Source of the DNA: Leptospira kanakyensis | Lineage (GTDB): Bacteria; Spirochaetota; Leptospiria; Leptospirales; Leptospiraceae | DNA length: 64,000 nucleotides | NCBI RefSeq assembly: GCF_004769235.1 | Contig: NZ_RQFG01000010.1 | Coordinates: forward strand, 124,001 to 188,000 | Direction: 5' to 3' | Shown: positions 45,570 to 54,146 of the stretch, in pieces | Layout of the letters: each line of letters opens with the position of its first letter | How positions within the stretch are numbered: the stretch's first letter is position 1 | The notes under the pieces: model-generated | Databases searched by the model: none | Told to the model about the DNA's origin: nothing | Seen by the model: only the letters and a program-made list of their open reading frames with translations | Program-made: the position numbers and the translations under genes

Positions 45570-47313
45570 AAAAGAAAAACACGAGTCCTACAATGCCCAT
45601 GTACAAATAAGAAAGTAAATTCCCATACAACCGGTAAAAAGTCATTTCGCCAGGAATCACTTGTACTTTTTTTCGAATCACAGCAGCTGTTTCTATAGGA
45701 GTAAAATCATTATCTATATTACGACCAAGATGGTCTGTAAATACGGACGTACCGGAATTAGTAGAACGAACTATCCACTTACGAAATTCTATCGCACGAA
45801 GTCGACCTAAGGTATGGTGTTGGTATGTCTCAACTGAGTTACCATACCATTTGTCATTCGTGACATTGACTATAAAATCAGGATCACCCGAAAACTTTCT
45901 AACAAACTCGGAGATGATGACTTCATAACAAATCAAAGGTAAAAAACTTCCGATTTGTTTTTCTTCTATTTTGTCTTTGGAATAGTATTCACGAACAGCT
46001 GCCGGGCCTATGGTTACTGTATCTTCAAAATGAAGGTTTTTCGTCTGCGAGGTGTGAGTTTTTCTTGGTTCATAATAGGGAATCAAATTGAAACTTGTCC
46101 CCGGTGCAAACTGTCCGGTTTGGCCAGACAAAGCATACATCCATTCGAACGGCATGTATTCCCCAAAGATCAGTAAAAAAACTTTTTGATAACTGTTCCT
46201 TCTTTCTCCATTTGGATTCATCAAAACAGAAGAATTATACATCCGAATGTCTTTTCGGGATATACGACCAGGAAGGGCATCTGAACTTAGATCCGCATCC
46301 AATTCATTATAAAACAAATTAGTTCCATGCCGTAAACTTAAGATGGCCATCAATGATTCAAACTGATGCCAATAGATACGGCTATAGCGAGTGATTTCCG
46401 TATCGTGAGTTGTGAAAAAAGGAATTCCTGACTCAGGCAAAACAACAAGATCTGCAGGTTTTGTTTCCAATTCCCTCTCAACCAAAGAATCGATCCTTGC
46501 CATTAAATTGCGAATCTCTTCAACGGGATTTCTTCCATCGCGAAATTCTAATGGTGCATTCGGTTGGATCACAAGAACATCACGTTCAGCAATCGGCTTA
46601 ACCTTTGACCATTTTTGAAATAAATAATAACCATTCCCGAAAAACAAAACGAGAACCAAAACTAAACTGAGACCGCCAAATAAAAATTGTTTTTGGTATC
46701 CTTTATGTTTCGAGAGAAAGTTCGTCAGTACACGAAATAATGTTTTTGGTTTTCTGAATGAAAACAAATAATAAGAAACAAAAAAGAGAAATGCGGATAG
46801 TCCGTATGCGCTCGCATACTCCGCGTTTTGTGCCAAAATTTGATTTTCTGCCACAACATTTCCAAAATACCAAGGAAACACTTGGGGTGTAAAAAATTCC
46901 GCAAATAGAATGGATATAGATGCAATGACGGGGAAAAATTTTCCCACTCGTTTTGCCAAAAAGGAAAATAACAAAAGATAAACAGGAAATTTAAAATTAA
47001 GGAGAATGGCAGAACCAATAAAAATGGGAACTGCCAAATACCAATCAAAACCACCAAAAACAGTGGTCATATGGTAAACCCAATGGAAGGATACTAAATA
47101 AAAAAGAATCGAAAAACCAAAACCGTGATAGATGAGTTTTTTCCATTCCCCCCGATTTCGTTTTTCAATGAGAAAAAGTCCAAAGGGAGCCACCCAAACA
47201 AAAAATGGAAGATTTAAGGGAGCAAACGAAAGGAAGGAAAATACAGCAGTGAGCGAATAACAAAAAACGGATATGATACCTTCGCGTGAAATTAAAAAAC
47301 GTAAGAGTTTCAT
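45550..47313 (-). CDS. lnt: Apolipoprotein N-acyltransferase
   Basis: Adds the third acyl chain to the N-terminal cysteine of lipoproteins in the inner membrane. The 587-residue protein has about seven N-terminal and one C-terminal transmembrane segments around a nitrilase-like domain. Catalytic triad motifs are visible: Glu in LVVLPESGIPFF, Lys in YQKVFLLIFGEYMPFEW and Cys in FLPLICYEVIISEF. VNVTNDKWYGNSVETYQHHTLGRLRAIE is also family-specific. It is about 70 residues longer than E. coli Lnt, mainly in the nitrilase domain. It follows the PIN-TRAM gene by 24 bp. Confidence 0.94.
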   Translation of the reverse strand: MKLLRFLISREGIISVFCYSLTAVFSFLSFAPLNLPFFVWVAPFGLFLIEKRNRGEWKKLIYHGFGFSILFYLVSFHWVYHMTTVFGGFDWYLAVPIFIGSAILLNFKFPVYLLLFSFLAKRVGKFFPVIASISILFAEFFTPQVFPWYFGNVVAENQILAQNAEYASAYGLSAFLFFVSYYLFSFRKPKTLFRVLTNFLSKHKGYQKQFLFGGLSLVLVLVLFFGNGYYLFQKWSKVKPIAERDVLVIQPNAPLEFRDGRNPVEEIRNLMARIDSLVERELETKPADLVVLPESGIPFFTTHDTEITRYSRIYWHQFESLMAILSLRHGTNLFYNELDADLSSDALPGRISRKDIRMYNSSVLMNPNGERRNSYQKVFLLIFGEYMPFEWMYALSGQTGQFAPGTSFNLIPYYEPRKTHTSQTKNLHFEDTVTIGPAAVREYYSKDKIEEKQIGSFLPLICYEVIISEFVRKFSGDPDFIVNVTNDKWYGNSVETYQHHTLGRLRAIEFRKWIVRSTNSGTSVFTDHLGRNIDNDFTPIETAAVIRKKVQVIPGEMTFYRLYGNLLSYLYMGIVGLVFFFYVKRNS

Positions 47314-47337
47314 ATCCGTTAGACTACTAAAAATAAA

Positions 47338-48375
47338 TTACGATTTGTTGTAGTTATTGTTACCGTTTTGCACTTTTGTAAAAATCATTTTACCAGCAGC
47401 AGTTTGGATGATACTTGTGACAACCACACGTACATCCTTTCCTACCAAGTGACCACCGTTTTCAATCACAACCATGGTTCCATCTTCCAAATAACCAATC
47501 CCTTGGTTTTCGTCTTTTCCTTCTTTGATGACGGAAATTTGAAACTCTTCACCAGGAAGAACCACTGGTTTGAGTGCATTGGCAAGATTGTTCAAGTTAA
47601 GAACGCGAACCCCTTGTAACTCAGCCACTTTGTTTAAGTTGAAGTCGTTAGTAACAACAGCTCCACCAGTATCACGTGCTAGTTTGACAAGTTTTGCATC
47701 CACTTCTCTTGTATCTGAATAATCAGTATAAGTGATTTTAACTTCGATAGAACCTTTTCTTTGGAGTTTGTTTAACATCTCAAGACCACGTCTTCCGCGA
47801 GCCCGTTTGATTGGGTCAGAAGAATCGGAGATGAGTTGGATCTCACGTAACACAAAGTTTGGAAGGATGAGTGGACCATCTAGAAAATGAGTATCAGCGA
47901 TATCTAAAATACGACCATCAATCACAACAGAGGTATCCAGAATTTTATCTTTGATTTGGGTATTGGCAGTATCTAAACCAGGAATTTGAAAACTAGAACC
48001 CGCAGCCCCACTTCCGCCACCAAAAATACCAAGTCCTGGTTTTTTAGCGAAAGCCACTCCGGTTTTGATTCCTGTTAAGAAAAAAAGAACCGCTACAAAA
48101 ATAGCGATGGATTTATATCCGTAATCGTTCAAGAGACTGACAGGGAAGGCCGCAATGGACAAACCAAGAAGTGCTCCTACACTGGCACAAAGTACAAGAT
48201 CAGCTTTGATTTCAGGGAATAGTTTTCTCTCACCTAACACGAGGATTAGGGAATAAAGGAGAATGATTCCAGCAAGTACCCCCGCCAAAACGAGGTTTTG
48301 CGATTCCGAATATAAGAAGAAAAACGACACCGAAGAGACAAAAATTGTCCCAAGGGCTGAAAGTAAGTGTTTCAT
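47338..48375 (-). CDS. PIN-TRAM domain membrane protein (YacL-like)
   Basis: A 345-residue protein with four N-terminal transmembrane segments (about residues 1-110), then a PIN nuclease-like domain ([21 protein letters not shown], the acid-rich [25 protein letters not shown]) and a C-terminal TRAM RNA-binding domain ([47 protein letters not shown]). This matches YacL of Firmicutes. The PIN acids (D of TSVVID and D of TND) are kept, so nuclease activity is possible. It lies between carD (38 bp) and lnt (24 bp). Confidence 0.9.
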   Translation of the reverse strand: MKHLLSALGTIFVSSVSFFFLYSESQNLVLAGVLAGIILLYSLILVLGERKLFPEIKADLVLCASVGALLGLSIAAFPVSLLNDYGYKSIAIFVAVLFFLTGIKTGVAFAKKPGLGIFGGGSGAAGSSFQIPGLDTANTQIKDKILDTSVVIDGRILDIADTHFLDGPLILPNFVLREIQLISDSSDPIKRARGRRGLEMLNKLQRKGSIEVKITYTDYSDTREVDAKLVKLARDTGGAVVTNDFNLNKVAELQGVRVLNLNNLANALKPVVLPGEEFQISVIKEGKDENQGIGYLEDGTMVVIENGGHLVGKDVRVVVTSIIQTAAGKMIFTKVQNGNNNYNKS

Positions 48376-48376
48376 A

Positions 48377-48402
48377 ACTCAATCCTTATAAAAGAGTTGA
48401 GT
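48377..48402 (-). other. Inverted repeat framing the PIN-TRAM gene ribosome site
   Basis: ACTCAA (48377-48382) and TTGAGT (48397-48402) can pair. On the transcript the AAGGA ribosome site lies inside the loop, one base before the stem closes next to the ATG at 48375. The structure could modulate initiation. The stem is short and A/U-rich. Confidence 0.3.
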
Positions 48403-48413
48403 AAAACGGAAGT

Positions 48414-48995
48414 TTATTCTAAATCTAGATCATCATCCAATTCTTTTGGAGGCGGTGGTGGAGCCATTCCCTGAACCGAAGCCGCTAATACGTCCGAGAC
48501 GATATTTCCTGCTTCTTCTTGGGGTACACCTTTACTAAGTGCAATTTCCATCTTTACTAAATTATAGGCGCTCTCATAGAGCTTTCTTTCCATAATGGAA
48601 AGTTCTTTGCCATAGGCACGTCTGTAAAGATTACGGCAAACATCAGCCACCTCGAAAATGGAACCAGATTTGATCTTGTTCATATTGTTCTGGTAACGGA
48701 CCTTCCAGTCCTCTTCCGTGTCGACCTCATCCTTTTTTAGGAGAGTGAGAACTTTTTTGATCTCTTTTTTATCAATGATCGACCGGATACCCACATCCAT
48801 TGCCCGATCCACAGGGATAGAGACCTTCATTTTGGAACCTTGAATTTCCAAACTGTAACAGTCTTTTTTCTTTCCCAGAATCAGCTTTTTTGCAACTTCT
48901 GTGACTTCACCTACTCCATGGATAGGGTATACAACGTAGTCCCCCACCTTGAATTTAGGCTCTTTAGTTTTTTCGTTTAGTTTTTTTGTAGCCAA
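48414..48995 (-). CDS. carD: CarD-family transcription regulator
   Basis: A 193-residue CarD/CdnL-type regulator. The N-terminal RNA-polymerase-interacting Tudor-like domain is [38 protein letters not shown], split here at about residues 15-52; the helical DNA-binding part follows ([31 protein letters not shown]). A proline-rich tail [15 protein letters not shown] ends it. CarD stabilises open promoter complexes, mostly at rRNA and other strong promoters. The start is TTG at 48995, and the only good ribosome site is some 12 nt upstream. A near-consensus promoter lies at 49032-49059. Confidence 0.9.
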   Translation of the reverse strand: MATKKLNEKTKEPKFKVGDYVVYPIHGVGEVTEVAKKLILGKKKDCYSLEIQGSKMKVSIPVDRAMDVGIRSIIDKKEIKKVLTLLKKDEVDTEEDWKVRYQNNMNKIKSGSIFEVADVCRNLYRRAYGKELSIMERKLYESAYNLVKMEIALSKGVPQEEAGNIVSDVLAASVQGMAPPPPPKELDDDLDLE

Positions 48996-49031
48996 GTAAG
49001 TATAATAACTTCCGTAAATACTCTTGCCATG

Positions 49032-49059
49032 AGTATACCTGAAAATTGACGAATGTCAA
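49032..49059 (-). promoter_or_regulatory. Near-consensus sigma70 promoter of carD
   Basis: On the minus strand TTGACA (49059-49054) and TATACT (49037-49032) are separated by 16 bp. The -35 is a full consensus match and the -10 matches five of six. The predicted start of transcription is about 30 bp before the TTG start codon of carD. It is the best-looking promoter in the window. Confidence 0.6.
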
Positions 49060-49079
49060 GAAAGTTGGCAAAAATAGTT

Positions 49080-49691
49080 TTAGAATCGAATGGTTTTTAC
49101 CTGGGCGTCCGTTAAGCTTGGGAGTTTTGATTTTACGGCTTCCAAGGTTTCCTTCGCATCATCCAAACGATAGAAATACCCAGCGAAAAGTTTACCCGTA
49201 GAGGTACGGAAAATCCTTCCTCTTAAGCTAGGATTTGCATCAATGAGTTGTTTTCCGACTGCCACTGCTTCTTCCGGTGTGAAATCCCCAATTTGTACCA
49301 TGTAGTTGATTTGGTCATTTTTCGGAGGGAATTTCAAAGTGGCCGGAAACGGAGATCCTGAAGGAGAATCAGTTCCTTCAGAACTTGTTTCTTCTTGGTT
49401 TCCTCCATCTTCCTTAGATTCGGTCAACTTTGGTGATGGTAATTTATGAGAACCTACATTCGAAAAAGAAGTTTCCGAGTTTTCTTTAAATTTGGTTTCC
49501 TTTTGCCCGAGTTGGATTCCCACCACCATACCTGAAGTAAAAAGCAAAATTCCACCAACAAGAAGGATGAATGCTGATTTCGGTTTCTGAGTGCTTCCAA
49601 AAGAAACTTGCGTTTGGGGAGAATAAGAGGGAACTTCGCCCTCAAAAGGTCGGCCGGATCTAAGCTTTCTTGAATAATCTATATTTTGCAT
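49080..49691 (-). CDS. SPOR-domain membrane protein
   Basis: A 203-residue single-pass protein. The transmembrane segment is at about residues 39-59 (SAFILLVGGILLFTSGMVVGIQLG), followed by a Ser/Pro/Glu-rich periplasmic linker and a C-terminal SPOR domain (NYMVQIGDFTPEEAVAVGKQLIDANPSLRGRIFRTSTGKLFAGYFYRLDDAKETLEAVKSKLP). SPOR domains bind denuded peptidoglycan glycan strands, often at division sites. The carD promoter lies just after its stop codon, so the two genes are probably separate units. Confidence 0.85.
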   Translation of the reverse strand: MQNIDYSRKLRSGRPFEGEVPSYSPQTQVSFGSTQKPKSAFILLVGGILLFTSGMVVGIQLGQKETKFKENSETSFSNVGSHKLPSPKLTESKEDGGNQEETSSEGTDSPSGSPFPATLKFPPKNDQINYMVQIGDFTPEEAVAVGKQLIDANPSLRGRIFRTSTGKLFAGYFYRLDDAKETLEAVKSKLPSLTDAQVKTIRF

Positions 49692-49762
49692 GGGCGTTCC
49701 GGTATCTCTATTACTCTAATTGTCGGACGCCGATTCCAAAAAATAGAATGATTTTTGATTAA

Positions 49763-49797
49763 ATCTTACCCGATTAGTCTTTGAATCAAAGTAAGAT
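49763..49797. promoter_or_regulatory. Nested inverted repeat in a divergent gap
   Basis: ATCTTAC (49763-49769) pairs with GTAAGAT (49791-49797). Inside lies CTTTGAATCAAAG (49779-49791), a second palindrome centred on one base. The block sits about 70 bp before the lipoprotein start at 49866 and about 70 bp before the SPOR gene. It may be an operator. Otherwise 49692-49865 shows no gene. Confidence 0.25.
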
Positions 49798-49865
49798 AGA
49801 TAAGGATAAACAATGGTCGAGAAAAGAATTTGCATCAAATTTGCTTACAACTAGTTTCAGTTTCT

Positions 49866-50720
49866 ATGACCACTAGACTAAAGAATATCGCAAAATTAGC
49901 ATTATTTACGACAACCTTACTGACAATAGGTTGTGCTTCAATGTTCAAAACAACCACTCACGTTCCAATACAAGTGTATGCTGATCCTTTAGAATCAAGT
50001 ATTTACTTAGATGATGAAAAAGTGAGTGAGACCTTTCACCAAATAGAGTATCCATATAAATCCGATAAAAAGTTTACCTATAGAATCGAGAAGGATGGAT
50101 TTGAGCCGAAAACTGTCATAATTGAAAAGAAATTCAATACTTACGCTTATTTGAATTTATTAACTTTCTTATTTTCCCCAGTTTTATTTCTAATCGATCA
50201 TGCCAATGATGCTTTGTTTATTTACAAATCGCCAAGTGAAAACATCAAATTGGAAGTGAATGAAAATTATAAGGAAAAAACGGAAACGCCAACTTATAAA
50301 CAATTTGAATTAGACCGTTCGAAGTTAAAAAATACTAAAGGACTCATTGTTTTTAATGGGTATGTTACGGAAATACTTGTAACTGATGGTGATGGAAACA
50401 AATACGATATTAAGAACACTCCATTTTTGTTTGCACCTGGTAATTTTGAAGTACAATCAAAATTTTATACTTCATTTAAAAAAGGAAATTATCAACATAC
50501 ATATACTGCAAAAACTCCAATTACCAGTAAACTAACTCTCCAACCAGCATCCGCTATTGCTGTTTGTACGGATTTCGATTCGGTAAAAAATACTTCCACA
50601 CATACTTTGATCTCATCAGGAAAACCAAATCCTTATTTATCATCAGAGACAACTTTAAAAAGATTCAATATGGCAAGACTTTGCCCAAAATCAATCTTTA
50701 TGCAAAAGGTTAATCCCTAG
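49866..50720 (+). CDS. PEGA-like lipoprotein
   Basis: A 284-residue predicted lipoprotein. The ATG at 49866 begins a signal ending LLTIGC; an in-frame start at 49830 adds a non-signal-like leader. The mature N-terminus has a PEGA-type surface-loop domain (VYADPLESSIYLDDEKVSETFHQIEYPYKSDKKFTYRIEKDGFEP). A short hydrophobic segment (YLNLLTFLFSPVLFLIDHA) follows, then a second domain of unknown type. Function is unknown. It lies divergent from the SPOR gene and 114 bp before a methyltransferase gene. Confidence 0.65.
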   Translation: MTTRLKNIAKLALFTTTLLTIGCASMFKTTTHVPIQVYADPLESSIYLDDEKVSETFHQIEYPYKSDKKFTYRIEKDGFEPKTVIIEKKFNTYAYLNLLTFLFSPVLFLIDHANDALFIYKSPSENIKLEVNENYKEKTETPTYKQFELDRSKLKNTKGLIVFNGYVTEILVTDGDGNKYDIKNTPFLFAPGNFEVQSKFYTSFKKGNYQHTYTAKTPITSKLTLQPASAIAVCTDFDSVKNTSTHTLISSGKPNPYLSSETTLKRFNMARLCPKSIFMQKVNP

Positions 50721-50834
50721 TTTCAATGAATATTTCTATCGAATGGGAATTGGAAGAACCAATTCACAAAACACTCTCCCGTTGAATATCGATTGAAAAA
50801 TTCCTAATTCATAGAAAATTGGAAACAGTTTTCT

Positions 50835-51461
50835 ATGAATTGTCCCCTGTGTGAATCTCCTTCAATCCCTTTCTACAAAAACAAATTCCGAGATTATTTA
50901 CGTTGCACACATTGTTTGTCCATATTTATGGAAAAAAGTTTTTTACCTACAAAAGAGGAAGAAAACAAAAGATATCTAGAACATAACAATGACATCTATG
51001 ATATAAAATACCAAAACTTTCTAAAACCCATCGTCGATAAAGTCCTTCAATTTCAGAAACCAGATGAGGATGGATTGGATTTTGGTGCGGGACCACATTC
51101 CGCGATTGAGTATCTTTTAAAACAAAACGGTTATTCGATTCGTATTTATGATCCCTTTTTCCATCCTTATGACAAAAATCTATTAGAAACCTATGATTAT
51201 ATCACTCTGACAGAAGTGGTGGAACATTTTCATTCCCCAAAACTAGAGTTTCAAAAACTAAAGGGATTACTAAAACAAAATGGGTCGTTATATATCCTAA
51301 CCCACCCCTATGATGACAGTATCAATTTTGAAAAATGGTATTATAAAAACGACCAAACACATACCTTTTTCTATACTACGACGGCATTCGATTGGATTCT
51401 GAATCATTATGGTTTCAAAACTTTAGAAATTCAAAATAGAATCATTATACTAAAAAAGTAA
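50835..51461 (+). CDS. SAM-dependent methyltransferase with zinc-ribbon N-terminus
   Basis: A 208-residue class I methyltransferase. The N-terminus has two CxxC pairs (MNCPLCESP and CTHCLSIF), a zinc-ribbon seen in some methyltransferases acting on small molecules or tRNA. SAM motif I is LDFGAGPHSAIEYLL near residues 80-94. A YDYITLTEVVEHFHSP motif is motif IV of the methyltransferase_11/23 group. Substrate unknown. No strong ribosome site is visible. Confidence 0.8.
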   Translation: MNCPLCESPSIPFYKNKFRDYLRCTHCLSIFMEKSFLPTKEEENKRYLEHNNDIYDIKYQNFLKPIVDKVLQFQKPDEDGLDFGAGPHSAIEYLLKQNGYSIRIYDPFFHPYDKNLLETYDYITLTEVVEHFHSPKLEFQKLKGLLKQNGSLYILTHPYDDSINFEKWYYKNDQTHTFFYTTTAFDWILNHYGFKTLEIQNRIIILKK

Positions 51462-51494
51462 TATGACCCTATCACCATTCAAACAAATGATTAG

Positions 51495-52412
51495 CTAAGG
51501 AAGGCTCATCAAAGTGGAGATGTCACTTGCACTCAGCTGACGTCCTTTGAAAAACCAAACATCATCCATCCTTCCTGAATAAAAACGAGGGTTATCAAAA
51601 CCAAAACCGATGTTTAGTGGTTTTCCTGTACGCCATGGACGCGATGAACTACCCGTAATGCATCCGGTGACTTGCGAAGCATTGGGAGTAAGATCAGAGG
51701 TAACACCCACACCCACTCCATTGACCCAAATTGTTCCCTGCTGCGTGGCTCCATTATGAACGTAAGTGATATGAGTCCATACGTTTGCAGTTAAAACCGT
51801 TGAAGATGTCCCTAGTGTAAGATCTTCATTAGCCCAAAAGTCAAAAAATGCAGAAAACTCGAAATGACCTGTTGCATCCAATAAAAGTCTGGGCCCTGGA
51901 TCGCCACCAATATATTGTTGGATACTCATAATTTGATTGTTCGTCGCATTGTTAGGAAAAATCCATAAAGCAATGGCAAAGTCCTCGTTGCAAAGAGGAG
52001 TAAAGTCACTGCCAAAGTACTGATCCGTCCCGTTGAAGGATGCAGAACCGTTTGGCAGGTTGGAGCGACTGAGAGTATACGAAGGACCTGTAGTCACAGG
52101 CCAAATTCCACCGGGGAAATATCCATGATGAGCACTTCCACTCTTATCATTGATATCACCATCCAGAGGATACCATGCATAAAGACCGGAGACAAGCGCG
52201 GGTGGGATTTGGAAACCATAGGTGCTTTTAGGGCCACAACGCCCTTCTAAAAAACATTTTAAAATTTCAGTTTCAGTGAATGATCTACTTTCATAATCTC
52301 CCGTATTATTAAAAGCGTTCGGCTGACAATAAGAAGATAAACAGAATACAAATACAAATAATCGAATTTGTTGGATGATTCGGAAACTACTTTCCATAGA
52401 ATCATCTAGCAT
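51495..52412 (-). CDS. LamG/concanavalin-type lectin-domain exported protein
   Basis: A 305-residue exported protein, perhaps a lipoprotein with Cys after LSSY (VFCLSSYC). The mature part is a LamG/concanavalin-like jelly roll: LYAWYPLDGDINDKSGSAHHGYF, SFNGTDQYFGSD, FAIALWIFPNN, WTHITYVHNGATQQGTIWVNGVGVG and MDDVWFFKGRQLSASDI. Such domains bind glycans or other ligands. Start at 52412 or 52397. It is divergent from the membrane AraC regulator gene, 97 bp away, which may control it. Ligand unknown. Confidence 0.78.
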   Translation of the reverse strand: MLDDSMESSFRIIQQIRLFVFVFCLSSYCQPNAFNNTGDYESRSFTETEILKCFLEGRCGPKSTYGFQIPPALVSGLYAWYPLDGDINDKSGSAHHGYFPGGIWPVTTGPSYTLSRSNLPNGSASFNGTDQYFGSDFTPLCNEDFAIALWIFPNNATNNQIMSIQQYIGGDPGPRLLLDATGHFEFSAFFDFWANEDLTLGTSSTVLTANVWTHITYVHNGATQQGTIWVNGVGVGVTSDLTPNASQVTGCITGSSSRPWRTGKPLNIGFGFDNPRFYSGRMDDVWFFKGRQLSASDISTLMSLP

Positions 52413-52509
52413 ATCCGAAAAAAATAACGGGTCGTCCTAAACTATATTTCAGGACTCTTTTTTAGAATAAAACTTGTAAGCTTTCAAAAAAATCTAAAAC
52501 TGATTCAAA

Positions 52510-54081
52510 ATGAAATGGGTTCGATTTTTGTTTTTTGTTTGGATCTTGACGGCTGGTCTATCCTGTTCCGAAGAGAAACACAGCAGAACTAACATTACGA
52601 ATCGATTTGAATCCTTCCGCGATCAAGAAGGGGCGATGTCCTTGGAAGATGTAGAGAAACAAACATCTTGGCAAAACATAAAAGGAGATTCTCTCTCTTT
52701 TCATTTTACAAAAGATATTATCTGGCTCCGTGCCAAAGCTAGTGACCCCGCTTTTTTACCAGATAAAATCCTTTCTTTAGAGTGGAAGGCATTAGACAAT
52801 GCGATTCTTTTTTTACCGGACGAATCGTCCTATTTATCTTTCCAAACGGGAGATGCGTATCCTAAATCCACTTGGGCCGTTCCAGAAGCATTGGATCCTA
52901 GTTTCCAAATCCCAAGGCTCAAACTAACAAATAAAAATTATATTTACCTACGACTTCAATCTGTTTCCCTCATTTCTTTTCCTATTTTCTCTATGGATGA
53001 GAATGCCTTTCACAAAAAAATTATTTTAGAAACCGGAGTGATCTACTTAATTCTGGGATTTTGTGCCGTTATGTTTCTCATCAGCCTGTTTTATCTCTTT
53101 GCATTTCGGCTTTATGAATTTTTTTACTATGGAGTCTATATACTAACAACGACTTTGTGGTTCAACACTCAATTCGGGAATTCCTTCCATACTTTTTGGC
53201 CGAGTGCAACCTGGTGGCAAAGTAGGTCTAATTTATTCTTTTTGGCTTTGGGAATCGCCGCTTCTTTTCAGTTCGTAAGAATATTTTTAAACACAAAACA
53301 AAAAACTCCTTGGGTTGATCGCATTTTAACCCTACTGGCACTCGTTGGACTCATATCCTCTTTCAGTATCCTTTTCACCGAAACAAATAGGATCTTTTCT
53401 AGAATCATCAACCTCATTTATTTGATATCGGTTCCCATCATCCTCACTGCCGGGATTCGGGTTTACTTAATGGGAGAGAAAAAAATAAAATTCTTTCTCC
53501 TCTGTTGGGGGAGTTACCTTTGTTCCGGATACATTTCTATTTTTTATTACTTAGGAATCATTCCTTATTCTCTGCCGGTCATATATGGGTCCATATTCAT
53601 ATTTCCCATCGATTTGTTTTTTTTGTTATTCAACCTCCTTCAAAAATACAAAGATTTGGATGGGGAAAGAAATGAAATTTTACAAAGACTTCTCTCCATA
53701 AACAATTCCAAAGACACACGTTATACGAAATCCAAACTAGATTCGGTCAACACTAACGAGTTTGTGATTCGACTAGAGAAATGGATGTCTGAAACAAAAC
53801 CATATTTAGATGAAACTTTGGATTTAGAAAAAACATCTCTTGCCATCGGACTCAATCTACAGCAAACATCGGAACTAATCAATTCGCAACTAGGAATGAG
53901 TTTCCGATCCTATTTGAATTCCTATCGAATCAAAGAGGCCAAAGAATTGCTAAAAACAAAACCGGAGTTATCGGTGATTGCCATCGCATTTGCAACAGGT
54001 TTTGGCTCGAAATCAGTGTTCAATGCGGAATTCAAAAAATCGACAGGACTTGCACCCGGAGAATACAAAAAGAAATCCTAA
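52510..54081 (+). CDS. Membrane-bound AraC-type regulator with 7TMR-DISM sensor
   Basis: A 523-residue one-component regulator embedded in the inner membrane. A lipoprotein-like signal (LTAGLSC) is followed by an extracytoplasmic domain (about residues 25-170) of the 7TMR-DISMED2 type. Seven hydrophobic segments follow (about 175-390). The C-terminus is an AraC/XylS double HTH (SLAIGLNLQQTSELINSQLGMSFRSYLNSYRIKEAKELLKTKPELSVIAIAFATGFGSKSVFNAEFKKSTGLAPGEY, split by residue runs). It binds DNA while anchored. It is divergent from the LamG gene. Ligand and targets unknown. Confidence 0.87.
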   Translation: MKWVRFLFFVWILTAGLSCSEEKHSRTNITNRFESFRDQEGAMSLEDVEKQTSWQNIKGDSLSFHFTKDIIWLRAKASDPAFLPDKILSLEWKALDNAILFLPDESSYLSFQTGDAYPKSTWAVPEALDPSFQIPRLKLTNKNYIYLRLQSVSLISFPIFSMDENAFHKKIILETGVIYLILGFCAVMFLISLFYLFAFRLYEFFYYGVYILTTTLWFNTQFGNSFHTFWPSATWWQSRSNLFFLALGIAASFQFVRIFLNTKQKTPWVDRILTLLALVGLISSFSILFTETNRIFSRIINLIYLISVPIILTAGIRVYLMGEKKIKFFLLCWGSYLCSGYISIFYYLGIIPYSLPVIYGSIFIFPIDLFFLLFNLLQKYKDLDGERNEILQRLLSINNSKDTRYTKSKLDSVNTNEFVIRLEKWMSETKPYLDETLDLEKTSLAIGLNLQQTSELINSQLGMSFRSYLNSYRIKEAKELLKTKPELSVIAIAFATGFGSKSVFNAEFKKSTGLAPGEYKKKS

Positions 54082-54146
54082 GTCCAGATAACCCAAGGAA
54101 ACACTTTACCCACCAAAAGAAAGTCTCTTTCGGCAAGATAACAATT

